Source: Membranipora membranacea (taxonomy: Eukaryota > Bryozoa > Gymnolaemata > Cheilostomatida > Membraniporidae). From it: a stretch of 60,000 nucleotides of DNA. The notes beneath the pieces were generated by a model. It was not told where the DNA came from. It searched no databases and saw nothing but the letters and a program-made list of their open reading frames with translations. The translations under genes were made by a program, and so were the position numbers. Shown piece by piece: positions 23,074 through 36,000 of this stretch (position 1 is its first letter; every line of letters begins with the position of its first letter). The DNA is taken from assembly GCA_914767715.1 (NCBI GenBank), contig OU612067.1, forward strand, positions 250,001 to 310,000, read 5' to 3'.

Positions 23074-26000
23074 ATGTCTGATACACAGAAAAGTCCCACC
23101 TACCAGGGATTGTCTGCAGCCTCAGGTAATGCTTACCGCTCCTCCGTATCAGGGCAGTGTCCAGCCTTGGTGTCTATATGTGGAGGGGGTGGGGGAGTTA
23201 GAAATAATTGATTGATGAATGAGATGTTTTGGTTGTGACAGGTGGGAGATTATGTTTACAGATGATGTTCTGTAGTATCACCCTAAAATATAGCTGTAAA
23301 TTTTGCCTACACTTCTCTTCATGTTTTTCATATTGCCGTTTTGGTTGATATTTGGGTATGATTTTGTGTCATGCTGCAGCAGGTTGTAAGGTGGAATGTA
23401 ACTTTGAATGGCAGTAGGTCTTGTTAACTCCCCGATGCTTCACTTTGATCAATAGAGCTCTGATTTTTCTGAAATGGTATTATAGTTTTCCTGGAATGGA
23501 ACGTGCTTGAATCAGTGTAGACAGGATTGTGTTGATTTCTTTTGAAATGCACCAGTATTATCCTGTTTTATCTGATAATACTGAGATTTAGCTCTCTGCG
23601 CCGCCGCTGCATAGATTGTGAGGTTTGACAGGCAGGGCTTATTGGTGCTCCAATCTAATATAGCATGGTACTACATGAAAGTCTAAATAGTATGTCCTTC
23701 TCTAAAGTCGTATATAGTAAGTTCTTCATAGAGGGATCTAGGTGAGGTACTATCACAACGTTTGAACTGATGTTTGTTTCGCAAATTAAATCTCCAGTAA
23801 TGGTTTTCTTGGTTTGTCTGGTGCTGGTGATATCTTGTTTGTCCCACTAATAAGAGACATGCTGTTGGCTGATAACTTGGTTGTGATTTTATTTCACATG
23901 TCTGAAGTGATAGAATGATAGTCATGTAGTAGATATACCTGTTTCTAGGTTTTTATTCGCTGAGACTAGGTATAGGGAGTTCACAGTAATAGATATTGGG
24001 CAGGTAGTATGTATGTAATAAGTTACTATATTATTTAAAGTTTGCTGTTTGTGATAGTCATGTTATAACAGCTGGATCTAATCCTATGTATTTGATAACT
24101 TGGATGTGAGCCCAAATTTAGACCTGTCACTAGTGAGTGTAGTTAGCTGCAGGCTGCAGCAGCAGTGCTCACAGTGACAGTGTAGTTGTATAGTTATACT
24201 ATTATTGACTTGTTAATGTCAGATTGAACCATAAGCACCAGGTTCCTGTCTCAAAACTTTTACATGCATATTGATCATTCTAAAAATAGAATATAATCTA
24301 ACCAGTTTTGTTTGTTTGAGTGTCATTGGAAGAAGATTGCATTCATAAATTGAGGGTGCCTGGACTACATCGTGATGCCTGATAATAATAATATGTTCCT
24401 GCAGCTGAGCACTTGTCCTTGGCTAGTAAATCTAGCTGGATAGCCAACCTGTTCAATGAGCCATTTATAATCACTTCTCTGTTGAAGGCATCGCCAGTTT
24501 GGCAATCCTTGTAAGAATTACTGCTGCAGATGAAATATGTCATTCGTTTCCCTGGTTTGGTGGTAGCAGCAGTAGATTAGCCTCTGTAGGTTCGTTGATT
24601 GGATTGGTGGCAGCAGGTCGGCCTCTGAAGGTCCCAGACTGGCTTTACCTGCTGCGTGTAATAATGGGAGATTCAGAAGTTAATCTCCAGCTGTACTTAC
24701 AGCACTTTGAAGTAGCAGTTTCGATGATTACTTACTTATTAAAGTTTTTTGCATCAAATGCAAATACTGCTGTTATCTGACAATAAAATGATCTAGTTTT
24801 TGTGCTGTTATTTTCAGGCAGTGACATATAATAATATCAGTAATGCAATATGTTTGTTTGCGTTTGATTAGTTACAATGGAGTATTTTGGTAACAAATTG
24901 CGTGGAATTGATTGTATATCTCCCGATATTTCTCTGTAAATTGGCAGTCAGTTTCTGGAATCGGATTGTGCAATGTCATTAACTGTGTAAATTACACCTC
25001 ATTTGGCAGGTAGCTGTGTGCTTTTCTTGGCTTCTCAGCACTTTTTGTCTCATTCTGTGTCAGACTAACTGGATACCTAAGCCATAAAACCTTTTATCCC
25101 GTCAGCCATCACTGATCCTATTCTACAGTGCAGTATGTTTTATGACTTGATTCATTCAGGTTTCATCACCTCATGGATTAGTGTAAATTAATCTCTTCTT
25201 ATCCCAGCGGAGAGATTCCACAGTTGGGCAGAGCAGGCTGAGGTTTGTGACATGTTTTAGCTGCTTTGGGTGATATTAGCATTACACAATATTACTGATC
25301 AGGCATATCTTCACATTGACAGGAAGTCATACAAACAGACAGACAGGAGTTTGTGTCGATATGTTAGATTATCACACCTACTATTAAAGCAGGATGACAG
25401 CCTTAACAGCAGAGATTATAACAGTTCAATTACTGTTATATTCGGCTTTTGTTTGGGTCCCTGGTTTGATGATATAAGAAATGAGAGTTATCCCCTCTTT
25501 TTTCTCGCTGCCGCGTCGGTTATAATAATAATATATGTGTGACAGTCAGTGACCGCTCGCTTCTGTCACTGCTAGTTTTTTCGTACAGATCCCACCCACT
25601 CAATGTTGCACACAGTTTATTATTGCGCGTTTTCTCGCACACAGACAATCACTGTGATTATTGCGATATCTGAGAGTGAGTGTTGATGATAGCGGCGGCT
25701 GAGACTGACGGCTCGCCCTGCTGATTATATGGTACTTTATAATCACACACTGCTAGTATTGTGTGAACTTTATACTCTACATATAGTCATCTTACATAGC
25801 CAGCTAACATTTCATCATACACATCACTTAGTCATCGCCTCTGTATGATTTAAAATTTGTAATGAGTAAAGTTCTACGTCAGTGTGTTGTGATCTTATTG
25901 TCATTGTGCACTGGATGCTTGGACGTGGCAGGCCTAACCAGGGTAGTTTCGTATATGAGAAGATGGATTCTCCACCATGTTGACATGCAACACTGTATGT

Positions 26001-29000
26001 CAATCTTCCCTAATATGACCCCTAAGCTGTACTTAGGTTATATAACTGGCAGACCGCTGCCTGCGTTTATTTCCTGATGCTGGTGCATTGATCGTCTGCA
26101 TAGAATACACGGGAAGGTATGATGAGTTATTATCTGGTTTGCTGTCTTTGGTCGTTGAGAATGCAGGTGATGAGTTTAATAAGTGGCCAGGCTCTCATCG
26201 TAGATTAACGGCAGCATCAAGAATGAGGTGTCAGTTCTTCATGTTTGATAAAATATAGTGGTTAGCTAACGCCATGGCGTGCTCCAAATACACACAGCGG
26301 TGGACTTAGTCCTGCTGGTGAAGGACCGACTGGTGACAGACTGACTGGTGAAGGACCGACTGGTGAAGGACCTACTGGTATCGGCTCAGATGATATGGTT
26401 CTACATGTACCTTAAGTTATATCCTTCTCACTGGTTTATATGGCTACTAGTATTTGTGTGAACAACCTTTGATGGCAAGAGTCAGGAATACTAGTCAGTG
26501 TTATTGTGTCCGGCTCTTGTAGCTACCCCATGAATTGTGCAATGAACACCCATTTTCAGGTTGTCACACTCTAGAGACTCAACATTATTTCATCACCCTA
26601 ATGTCTGTCAGTAAACAATGTAGGCCGGGGCTGATACAGAGTAGCCCACCGCTCTCACTGACTCAGTTCTGTACTAAAGAGCTGATGTTGTTGGTGAGCT
26701 TACAGCTCACAGGTGCAAACTTTGTTAAGTTGTCGATAACTGTTGTTAATTGTGATTTATTCTCCAAGTGCCTAGATTCACTGGAAATCGTTTTGACTAG
26801 CGAGATCAGCTAGATTGAGAAAGTTTACTTTTTCGAAATGAGAGTTATTTTAATAGACAGACAATGACGTCAAATTGTTCAGCACTTCATTTCTCTGATT
26901 AGTGGTTTGGCGTGTTGTTGCTGTATAATCCCTACAAAATGTGTTGAAGACACAATGCACATAAATAAATGTGTTGCTCAGTATACTGCAGTATACAGTG
27001 TACGATAGGTTGCAATGAGGGAGTGTTAGGGGTTTTACAGTACTTGGTTTATTATCACTCATTCTTGGATGATTGTTGTGTTTAGTTGGCTGGATCAGAG
27101 CTCTAGCCTAACCTTGTCATTAGAGCGAATGGGCTGATATCTTGAGGACGATCAGTTTTACAGCAGCGAGCTTTTCTCCCGCTGTGCAGGATAAGTTACT
27201 GTTTTAAATCTTCATAAGTAAGAATATTAAACCTGGTGAGTACAATCCTACATTCTAAAGAGTCTTATAGAGTGCTGAAAGCAACGCCTCAGCTGGGCTG
27301 CAGTTTAGTTTATTATTGGGGGTACTGCAGTTGTAATTTTAATCGACATTTTGCTGTTGGCCCTGAGCTTGGTGTTTATTGTAATGAAGATGATGTACTG
27401 GTTGGTTTTTGTTTGCGTTATCAATTTGCTGTTACAAAATCTGTCCCTTATGTGCGTAATGTCATGAATTAAGTGAGGTGATTTGAATGATTTTGGTTTG
27501 GGGGCGTGCTGACAGTGATCCTGAAGCGTAGCGGCTGCAGCTGTCGTTATGTCCTAGAACCCAGTGTGATAAGGTTAGAGAAGATTCTAATGTAATGTTA
27601 TATATATGGCTGACTGCTGAGTACCCTCCTCATATATACTCAGTGGCAGCAGACTGTAGGGTGTATGTAAATAACTCTGCTCCACATATAACTACACAGT
27701 ATATAACTACACAGTATATAACTACAGAGTAATGACGTCAAACCCTGCTTATCTACACTCATCAGTCAGCATGCTTGTAATATTTCTTGCCAAGATCAGC
27801 ACATTCTTCATCTAATGATCGTTATATCCACTACTCGGTCGGTCGGTATCCAGTGTCTCGGCTGTCTCAACTGTCTCAACGACTCAACAAGCGTTTTTAT
27901 GGATCTAAAAAGTATCGGCTGTAAAACTGAATAGTCTGGTATGTTCTTTGTTTATTTACTCAGGAGATATTATTGTGCTACGATACCTGCTTAGTTTTAT
28001 ATGAGGACTTGCTTCAAGCCTCCAGTCAGAACAAACAAATTTTATCACACCGATGACGTTTTTAGATTGATAACATTTCATACACAGGGTTGGGTTCTCT
28101 TTCACGCGATTAGTGGTTGCTTTTTTACTCTCTTTCACAACTCTGACGTATGCGCTAACCACTATTAATGTTTTACTTTAATCTGATGATGTTGTATTGT
28201 TGTTAGACTAAGTAATTAGCTGAGTGAGTTAGCTCGAGAGCTCTCGAGGATATGGTCACACTTAAACCTCCAGTGGTTGACTTTAACTCTTGTGAGGTGT
28301 ACAGCTTCATATTTGTTTTAAGAGCTCTAGTGGTTTTTTTTAAAATTTATTGGATACGTATTCAAGTTCAAGCTGCAAATTTAGCACTATCGCAGACCAT
28401 ACGGTTAGCACTATCCCAGACCATAAGGTTATTTAGCACTATCGCAGACCATAAGGTTATTTAGCACTATCCCAGACCATAAGGTTTGATGGGAAGCCGT
28501 AAATTGTTTCTCCGAATGAAATATAGTTGGTAATATATGGTATCATATTAGTTATTGTTGAAGAGTGTTGACAGCCAAATTTGATTCCTCTTGTTTGTTT
28601 TGAATGTTTATCTTAGTTCATAGCTCTTATTCATCACGGAATTGTGCCTGAAATAGAATCTGTTACTATACTTATCGATATGATAGCGATGGTCATAATA
28701 TTTGATGTTATTAGCTGATTATTATATAGCTGATATACTCAGCGGCAGCGGGCGGGTGCTGACTGTAATTACCATGTACCCTTACTTACTGGACCCCTTA
28801 CTATTACCACATATAAATTAAGTCTATTTCTGGACCACTTTTCCTCTTCCACAATACACGTGACACGGGCGAAGTCAAAACATCCATACAAGATATGATA
28901 CAATGGTTCCGTATACATGAAAATAATTGTTGAATGTATCAAAGGCTTAGGGAATGCATCATAACTTAATATAGACCAACTATTTTTGGCTAAGTCTGGA

Positions 29001-29979
29001 GTCGATTCAAATTAGAAACAGGAAAAGTTTACTCTCATAAGTTGATAAGTTTAATATTTTTGATGATTACCATGCGTATATAACACAGACTGTTGATGTT
29101 GTAGGTGCTCTGAGTTCGTCACAGACAGATATTTCCAGTACAGCAGCGGGTACAGTGAATAATAAGTTAGCTGCTAGCCTATCAGCGGCAACGGCCAGTA
29201 GGAATCACATTGCGAGTATGGAGATAAACACAGCAGCCAACCCTGCAGCTAGTATATCTGATGCTCTCCGCTGTGGTGTCAGTGGAGGCGGGGCTACAGA
29301 TAAAGGTAGGCGTGTACCAGCCAGGACTGGTAGTAACAGCCAGGTAGTAATATCCTATAATATTAAGGTTTAAGTACAATTAAAATATAATTCTTGTTAA
29401 GACATTAAGTTGGTGACGTTAAGGGTTTTCGGGATTTTCTCAGGCTTCTCTCACGTTTTATTATCAATGTGATTTAAAGTACCTCTCGCCCTGCTTCCTC
29501 TCACCCTCCCTGATAGAATATCAGATCATTAATCCAGGCCATGGTCCCGGCCACCCAATTATCGTTTTTCTAATAATGAATCTTATAATACAGTGTGTGT
29601 AAAGAAGGAGTGTGTATCTGGGCAGCCGACAATCTTTTTGTGAATAGATTTTTCTCTCTTTTTAAGTTTTTTATGCAAATTACTGATTCAACTGCCTAAG
29701 TGTAATATGGCAGAACTAAGCCGACATGATCTATTTGTGTAGCATGCCAGGTATAGGTGCTCTATTAAACGGTGTGGGGTGGGGGGATTTATCATCAAAT
29801 GAATAAAAGAAGGAGTGTCTTCCAGCCATGAACTAGCTCAGTCAAGGAAATAGGACATTACTTGTAAACATGAGAAGCTATGACAGTGTTACAGTGTTAC
29901 TCCACTCTTCTGCAATACTTCCCTGGTTATTTTTCGACATGACTATCTCACAGAGTAAGGATATATCCTACTGTGACTA

Positions 29980-30053
<74 letters not shown>

Positions 30054-33000
30054 AAGGCCTTAGTTATGTTTGAATATAGAAGATGAATCATTATCTCATT
30101 AATTTCCACAAATAATTTGATTTGGCTGCAAAAGGAAATCGCTAAGGTGTCAGACATGCCAAAGCTGTATTTTTAGGTTTCTTAGCAAAAAGTGAACTAT
30201 TTATTATGTAGTGCAGGACTGTGTTAGCCTCGATCAAGAAAATAATTATATATGAGCTATAAAACCTCACATGTCTAATCAAATTTGTCAACTGAACACA
30301 CTGCGCAAGTTGATCGGATTTCAATCTACTTAACCAGCGGTTTCCGTGATGTACAATATCCGACATGTCACAGTATTGAGAGTTCATGTGTAACTGTTGA
30401 GAGACTGACTTATATTTGTGGATGCTTGTTTATAGTTGTAGATGGGAAGGTGTTTGGACCACCTTACTTCTTACCCGGTATGATACCAGGAGGAGGCGCT
30501 GGCTCGGCAGCGGCAGCAGCAGCCAGTATACCTATAGTAAATAATGATATAGTAAACCAGCAGCTGCTCGCCGCTCAGATGCAGATGTTATCATTCTATC
30601 ATAATCAGATGTATCAGAAAAAGCTGCTGGAGGATACAGAGAGAGAACGAATACAGGTACGTATTTAGTCTCTACGTATTTAGTCTCTACGTATCAGCTG
30701 AACTACATAAACCTACATCTATATCACATTATATAAGGTGTAGAGCTATCAGTGACACCCTATATATACTCATAACAAACCTGTTACACGCTGCCACCAT
30801 CTAGGCAGGCCCAAGAGTAATATATGAGACACTGACCTAAGTCTATACAAGCCAGGACCTGGATTCTCCGTATATTACTGTAGAAATTAAAGAAGGTGTG
30901 AATGCCCACACAGTAACTTCTGATGACGCGGCGGCTCAAATTCAAATTGCCGTCGATATCCTAAAATTTGTACCAATATTGTACCAGGATCCCTTCCTTT
31001 GGCAAAATCTCTAGAGCAACACCCAATTCCTGGAATAATAGTCCGGTGGCAGCCCCCTCCTATCTTATCACTTCCATTTTCACTTTTGGATGGATAAGGT
31101 TTGTCAGTTGTTTCTGGTACAGTTTTTCATGCTGATAGCAATGGTAATATTGTACCTTACACCAAGTTGCACCATCGGCTGCTAATTGCCAAAAACACTG
31201 CCGGTAAAAGGGAAAGTGATCAAAAAATTATGATATGGTCTCAAAACATCCTAAATCAGAAAGAGCATGTCATGATTAGTGGATCTACAACTTTACATGG
31301 GTCAGCTATCATAAAAAGCCGAGATCGCATAAGACCATCTTTTAACGCTCTGAGTGTGTCGTTTTTCAAATAGTGCATATTCTTTGGTTTCCTTTATAAT
31401 TTCATAAAAATTTTATATAGCGTGTAAAGCAAAAGCAAAACTCCTTCAAGTATCATCAAAAACGTGCGTAGTGCTGAAGAAAAATTTTTGGTTATTGATT
31501 GAGTCAATACAAAACCACCATAAAAAATCAGATCGATACGAACAGTCGAAGTCAGTTTTTGAGGCGCCTGCATAATTAAAAAAGTAGTGTTGTTTCAATG
31601 ATAGTTATATACAGGTGATATAAGGGGATTATTGCAACCGTTGTTGGCCACATCTCAGCTATTTATGATAGCAGACCCATGTAAACCCACTAATCCACTA
31701 ATTATGACATGCTCTTTCAGGTTTTGGATGTTTTGAAACCATATCATCATTTTTTGATCACTTTCCTTTTTTTTGCGGGGTTATCACTTTTTATAAGGTT
31801 GGTCATTCACTCAATATTTGAGATATCATGCTGATATTATACCAAAAACTGACCAAGGTATGTATGAATCTGATTGTAGAGTTTGAGTAGCCCAACTTAT
31901 AAGGTGAGCACAGGACAGACCTTTGAAATCTAAAAAAAACAGCAATTTTGGCCATTTTCGGCAGCGTTTTTGGCAATCTGCTGCCTATTGTGCAACTTTG
32001 TGTAATCTACATCATCACCATTGCGACCGCCTCAAAAAACTACCCTTAGAATTTATCCATCCAATTTCGTAAATGAAGTTGCATTTCTAGCTACATATTT
32101 GGTAGGCCGCCACTGGACTATTACTATTAATTTACATCTAATGTACAGATCTAATATAGAGATCTAACTATGTAATTATACTGGTAGGATATAGTCATCT
32201 CTCTCATTGGCTTAAAATACGTATCAGGTTAAAAATAGTAAGAGCTCAGTTAGGCCTGAAGGCTGGGGAGGGAGAGGCTGAAGACTGGGCATGGGCATGC
32301 AACTGAGAGTCATGATAATTAATTTAGTGTCCACAGTAAATAGAGTATAGAAATGCTCACCTGCAGTGCTGAGAAGTGGCTTCATATCATGTATATCATG
32401 AATGTGATATATTTATTATAATGGGCAAACAAGCTTCTAAAAATATGTCAGGATGCAATATGTGGTTGAGGCAGATAATCATGTTTGGCATGTGACTATG
32501 ACATTATCTGATGACGAAAATAGACAAATTTGATGTATTTATAGCTGAAAGATTGGTTATATGTTCATGTTTGAGATGCTTCATTAGCCCTCTAGGTATC
32601 TCCTGTCACACCTTGATATAATATCAAACAAAGTTATTCAAAATTTTACATGAAAATTGGATACAATCATGTTATAATATTTGGCGCTATTAATACAACT
32701 TCAACTCCATTTTGTTGGCTTGAATATACGTCATGGTGATGAGTAAGGGGGACGATCAGGTGGTTCAATTGGGCGTACTGTGTATGGGGCGTACTGTATA
32801 TGGGGCGTACTGCGTATGAAGCATACTGTGTATTGCGCATACTGTATATGGGGTTTTTAGGGCGGTTATGTATGATGATTAATTTCATGGTGTTCTGTGT
32901 TTTATCTGACAGAAGCTTTGGGTCGCTGAACAGGAGAGAATCAAAGAGATAGAGGATCAGAGAATGGAAGTTCAGAGACTCTCTATGATCAAACAAAAAC

Positions 33001-36000
33001 CTAAAGAACAAGAAAGTAAGTCTATCTAGCCTAACAATATTTATATAACATAATCTATGAATATTTTTATGAACCAAACTGGCCCTAATCCTAACTTACT
33101 ACAAAAACCCTCAAAAATACTGACTCACTCACTCACTGCTTGATACAACATGTCGTGCACTCGGTGCAGAAGTCTGTTTTTTTATGCGTGAGTTTGGGCT
33201 CTTATTCTGCCGCAGGTAATAAGTTATAACTTCCTGTTTGGGTGTACCTGGACTTAATTGTCCTTTCTATTCTCCCAGGTTGAATACGACATTATTGATG
33301 CTGATCATGATTTCTTGTGTTTTTACATTGACCTAATTATTCTGTGTATCTGCTGATCCGACCCTTCATACCGACCCGGCCCGTAGTACCGACCCGGTCC
33401 GTAGTACTGACCCGTCGTACCTTTCCTCCGTTACCTGGCCACTTGCTGCTGATTTAAGACCAGAAATCTTCTATATATTAGCTGTTTATAATATAACAAA
33501 GTTCTTAAGCGCGGCCATAAATAAACTACAATATTATTCCTGATTATTAGTCTCATTTATAGATGATGATTATTTTTAGGTGCTATAGCTTCCAGTGAAG
33601 TAAAGTTACATCTGCGGTCAGCTCTGATGAATAAAAGGAGACGAAATGTGCACAACCAATCACACAACGATATCAAGGATTCAGTCAGTCGCTCATGGTA
33701 TGCTGCTATATCTACTCTACTCTAACCTACATAGCTACGTCAGCTGCTATTCTTAGTCTCTATATAGTCTAGGGGCACAGAATTCAGTGCATAGCAGTGC
33801 CATGTTCTACTTTCGACCCATGTTCTCACGTGTATGGCTCTGAAGCGAGTAAAGAGGGCTTTTGAGACAGTGGGCCGAAAACAACAGGCATACCTGATGG
33901 CCTGATGGCCCAATAGCTGATGGCCTAAAAGCTGATGGCCTAAAAGCTGATGGCCTCAGCCAGTCATCTTTAGAATTATAGACGTGGGTAATTTTAGAAA
34001 CAATATTGAGTAGAATATAAGCTGTAAGAACCTAACCTTGCTGCTTTACAGGCGAATAAACATGAACAGAATCTCCTCTCAAAATAGAGTACACGTTTCT
34101 ATTTTCAGCTTTGTGATAACAATAATATGAATGTACATTATGCTTTCAAATACCAATGGCCGGCTGTGAACCTGTTTTTATGATGGAATGTTATGGAGTT
34201 ATTTATCCAGCTGCACGCCCACAATAATGTTACTAAGTCATCACAGAGTAAGGATATAATCCTTACTCTGTGAAGTCATTATACTGACTCTGATCTAACC
34301 ATGCTGCCCAATACTGCGCCACTTTTCAAAGTAAACAAGTGAAAGAAAAAATCACACATACCTCAGATTTTATAAATATCATCGGTCTGAGATTTGACCG
34401 TTTGATGGCGGATTGTTTTTATATTTACTCATCACATGGCGCCTATCCTTAGAACTCTCCCTCATTGGTCTCAGTATATTCCATATTCTTTTTCAGGCAA
34501 AGATCTCAATCTAACATTAGTCCGTCAACAGCTACTGCCACCAACAATGATATCGGGTCGAGTATGTCACCACCCTCACTGAGCTATCGTAGTGCTGGTG
34601 CTGGTCCTCTTGCTAATGGTGAGTGCTCAGTTTATTGTATATCGATGAGAATGCAATTCTAGCAGTCTCCAACTGTAAAAGCTCATAAAAATGATGTGAG
34701 CACACATATTATCCGGATTTGTATTCAGCTAATCTTTATTGTATGTGTATCTATGTTATGTCTCATCAAGGCACCGATAGTAAAACAAGGATATGACATC
34801 ATAGGTATGATTAATTATTGATAATAGTAATACAGCCAAAGTTGGCTCAGTATTATGTTAGCTCATATATGACGAGTCCAACAACGAACAAAGTGTCAGC
34901 ATTAATACCAACTTAGTTTTTAATGAGGATCAATTATATCTTCTTTTGTTTTATTTTATCATCGCAAACAATATAACAGGTACCTGACAATGTACTCAGT
35001 CACACAGTAATTCTGTGTGTACTCAGTCACACAGTAATTCTCTGTGTGTATTTAGTATTGTCTATAGGTCTATATTGGTCTATCTATGTCCATGTGATGA
35101 TTATATTTACAGGTGCACGAGCTCGTGACGTTGAGTTTCCTATACGTAAGACAGCCTCAGAACCAAATCTGAAGGTTAAATCTATGCTAAAACAGAAACT
35201 ATGTCAGGAGCGGAGGAATAGTCCTCTAATGGCTCGGAGACGCGTCAACACTGAGAAACTCTATAATACCCATATATCAGGTATATTATCTTCCCTGGCT
35301 AAGCTTTACTCTACTCACTAAGTAACAATGATACATAGGGATATTCTCCTCTCCTCTCCTCTCCTCTCCTCTCCTCTCCTCTCCTCTCCTCTCCTCTCCT
35401 CTCCTCTCCTCTCCTCTCCTCTCCTCTCCTCTCCTCTCCTCTCCTCTCCTCTCCTCTCCTCCCCTCCCCTCCCCTCCCCTCCCCTCCCCTCCCCTCCCCT
35501 CCCCTCCCCTCCCCTCCCCTCCCCTCCCCTCCCCTCCCCTCCCCTCCCCTCCCCTCCCCTCCCCTCCCCTCCCCTCCCAGAAACCTCCCCTCCCAGAAAC
35601 CTCCCCTCCCCTCCCAGAAACCTCCCCTCCCCTCCCCTCCCCTCCCAGAAACCTCCCCTCCCCTCCCAGAAACCTCCCCTCCCCTCCCCTCCCAGAAACC
35701 TCCCCTCCCCTCCCCTCCCAGAAACCTCGCGCAGATGATCTCATACTGATTATTACACGCTGTCTGTCACACACCAACACGCTCTCACTGTCCTGACTAT
35801 CTTAGTCATCATATCTAATATCCTGAAGCTGCGGTGTATACTGTAGGGTTATACTGTTGGGTTATACTGTTGGGTAATTTTGTGTTGGTAACAGTATAGA
35901 TGTTACCATCACAGTCCTTAATGTACATCCTGCTGAGTTACTAAACCCTCCGACATCTCAGTAGATTTATAACATCACAGCTTATTGATGATCAAATCAA

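Larger units (their letters stand above)
23126..29104 (+). other. HDAC intron 1 (about 6 kb)
   Basis: The donor CAG|GTAATG follows the proposed first exon and the acceptor TTGTAG precedes 29105; both are phase 1. No other exon was supported. It holds two short tandem repeats (26311-26380, 28381-28487) and a small AT-rich repeat of ATATAACTACACAGT at about 27690-27730. If exon 1 is wrong, this stretch would be upstream regulatory DNA. Confidence 0.5.

Noticed and set aside
29870-30157. Poly-Leu (plus strand) and poly-Gln (minus strand) open frames
   Set aside because: They are translations of the intronic (CTG)n array; no homology or splice support beyond the repeat.
31101-31373. 90-codon open frame as a gene
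   Set aside because: It lies across the left arm of a foldback element and shows no known domain; related sequence at 52318 does not keep the frame.
35286-35780. Long Gly/Glu/Arg-rich and Ser/Pro/Leu-rich frames
   Set aside because: They are artefacts of the pentanucleotide array inside HDAC intron 7.
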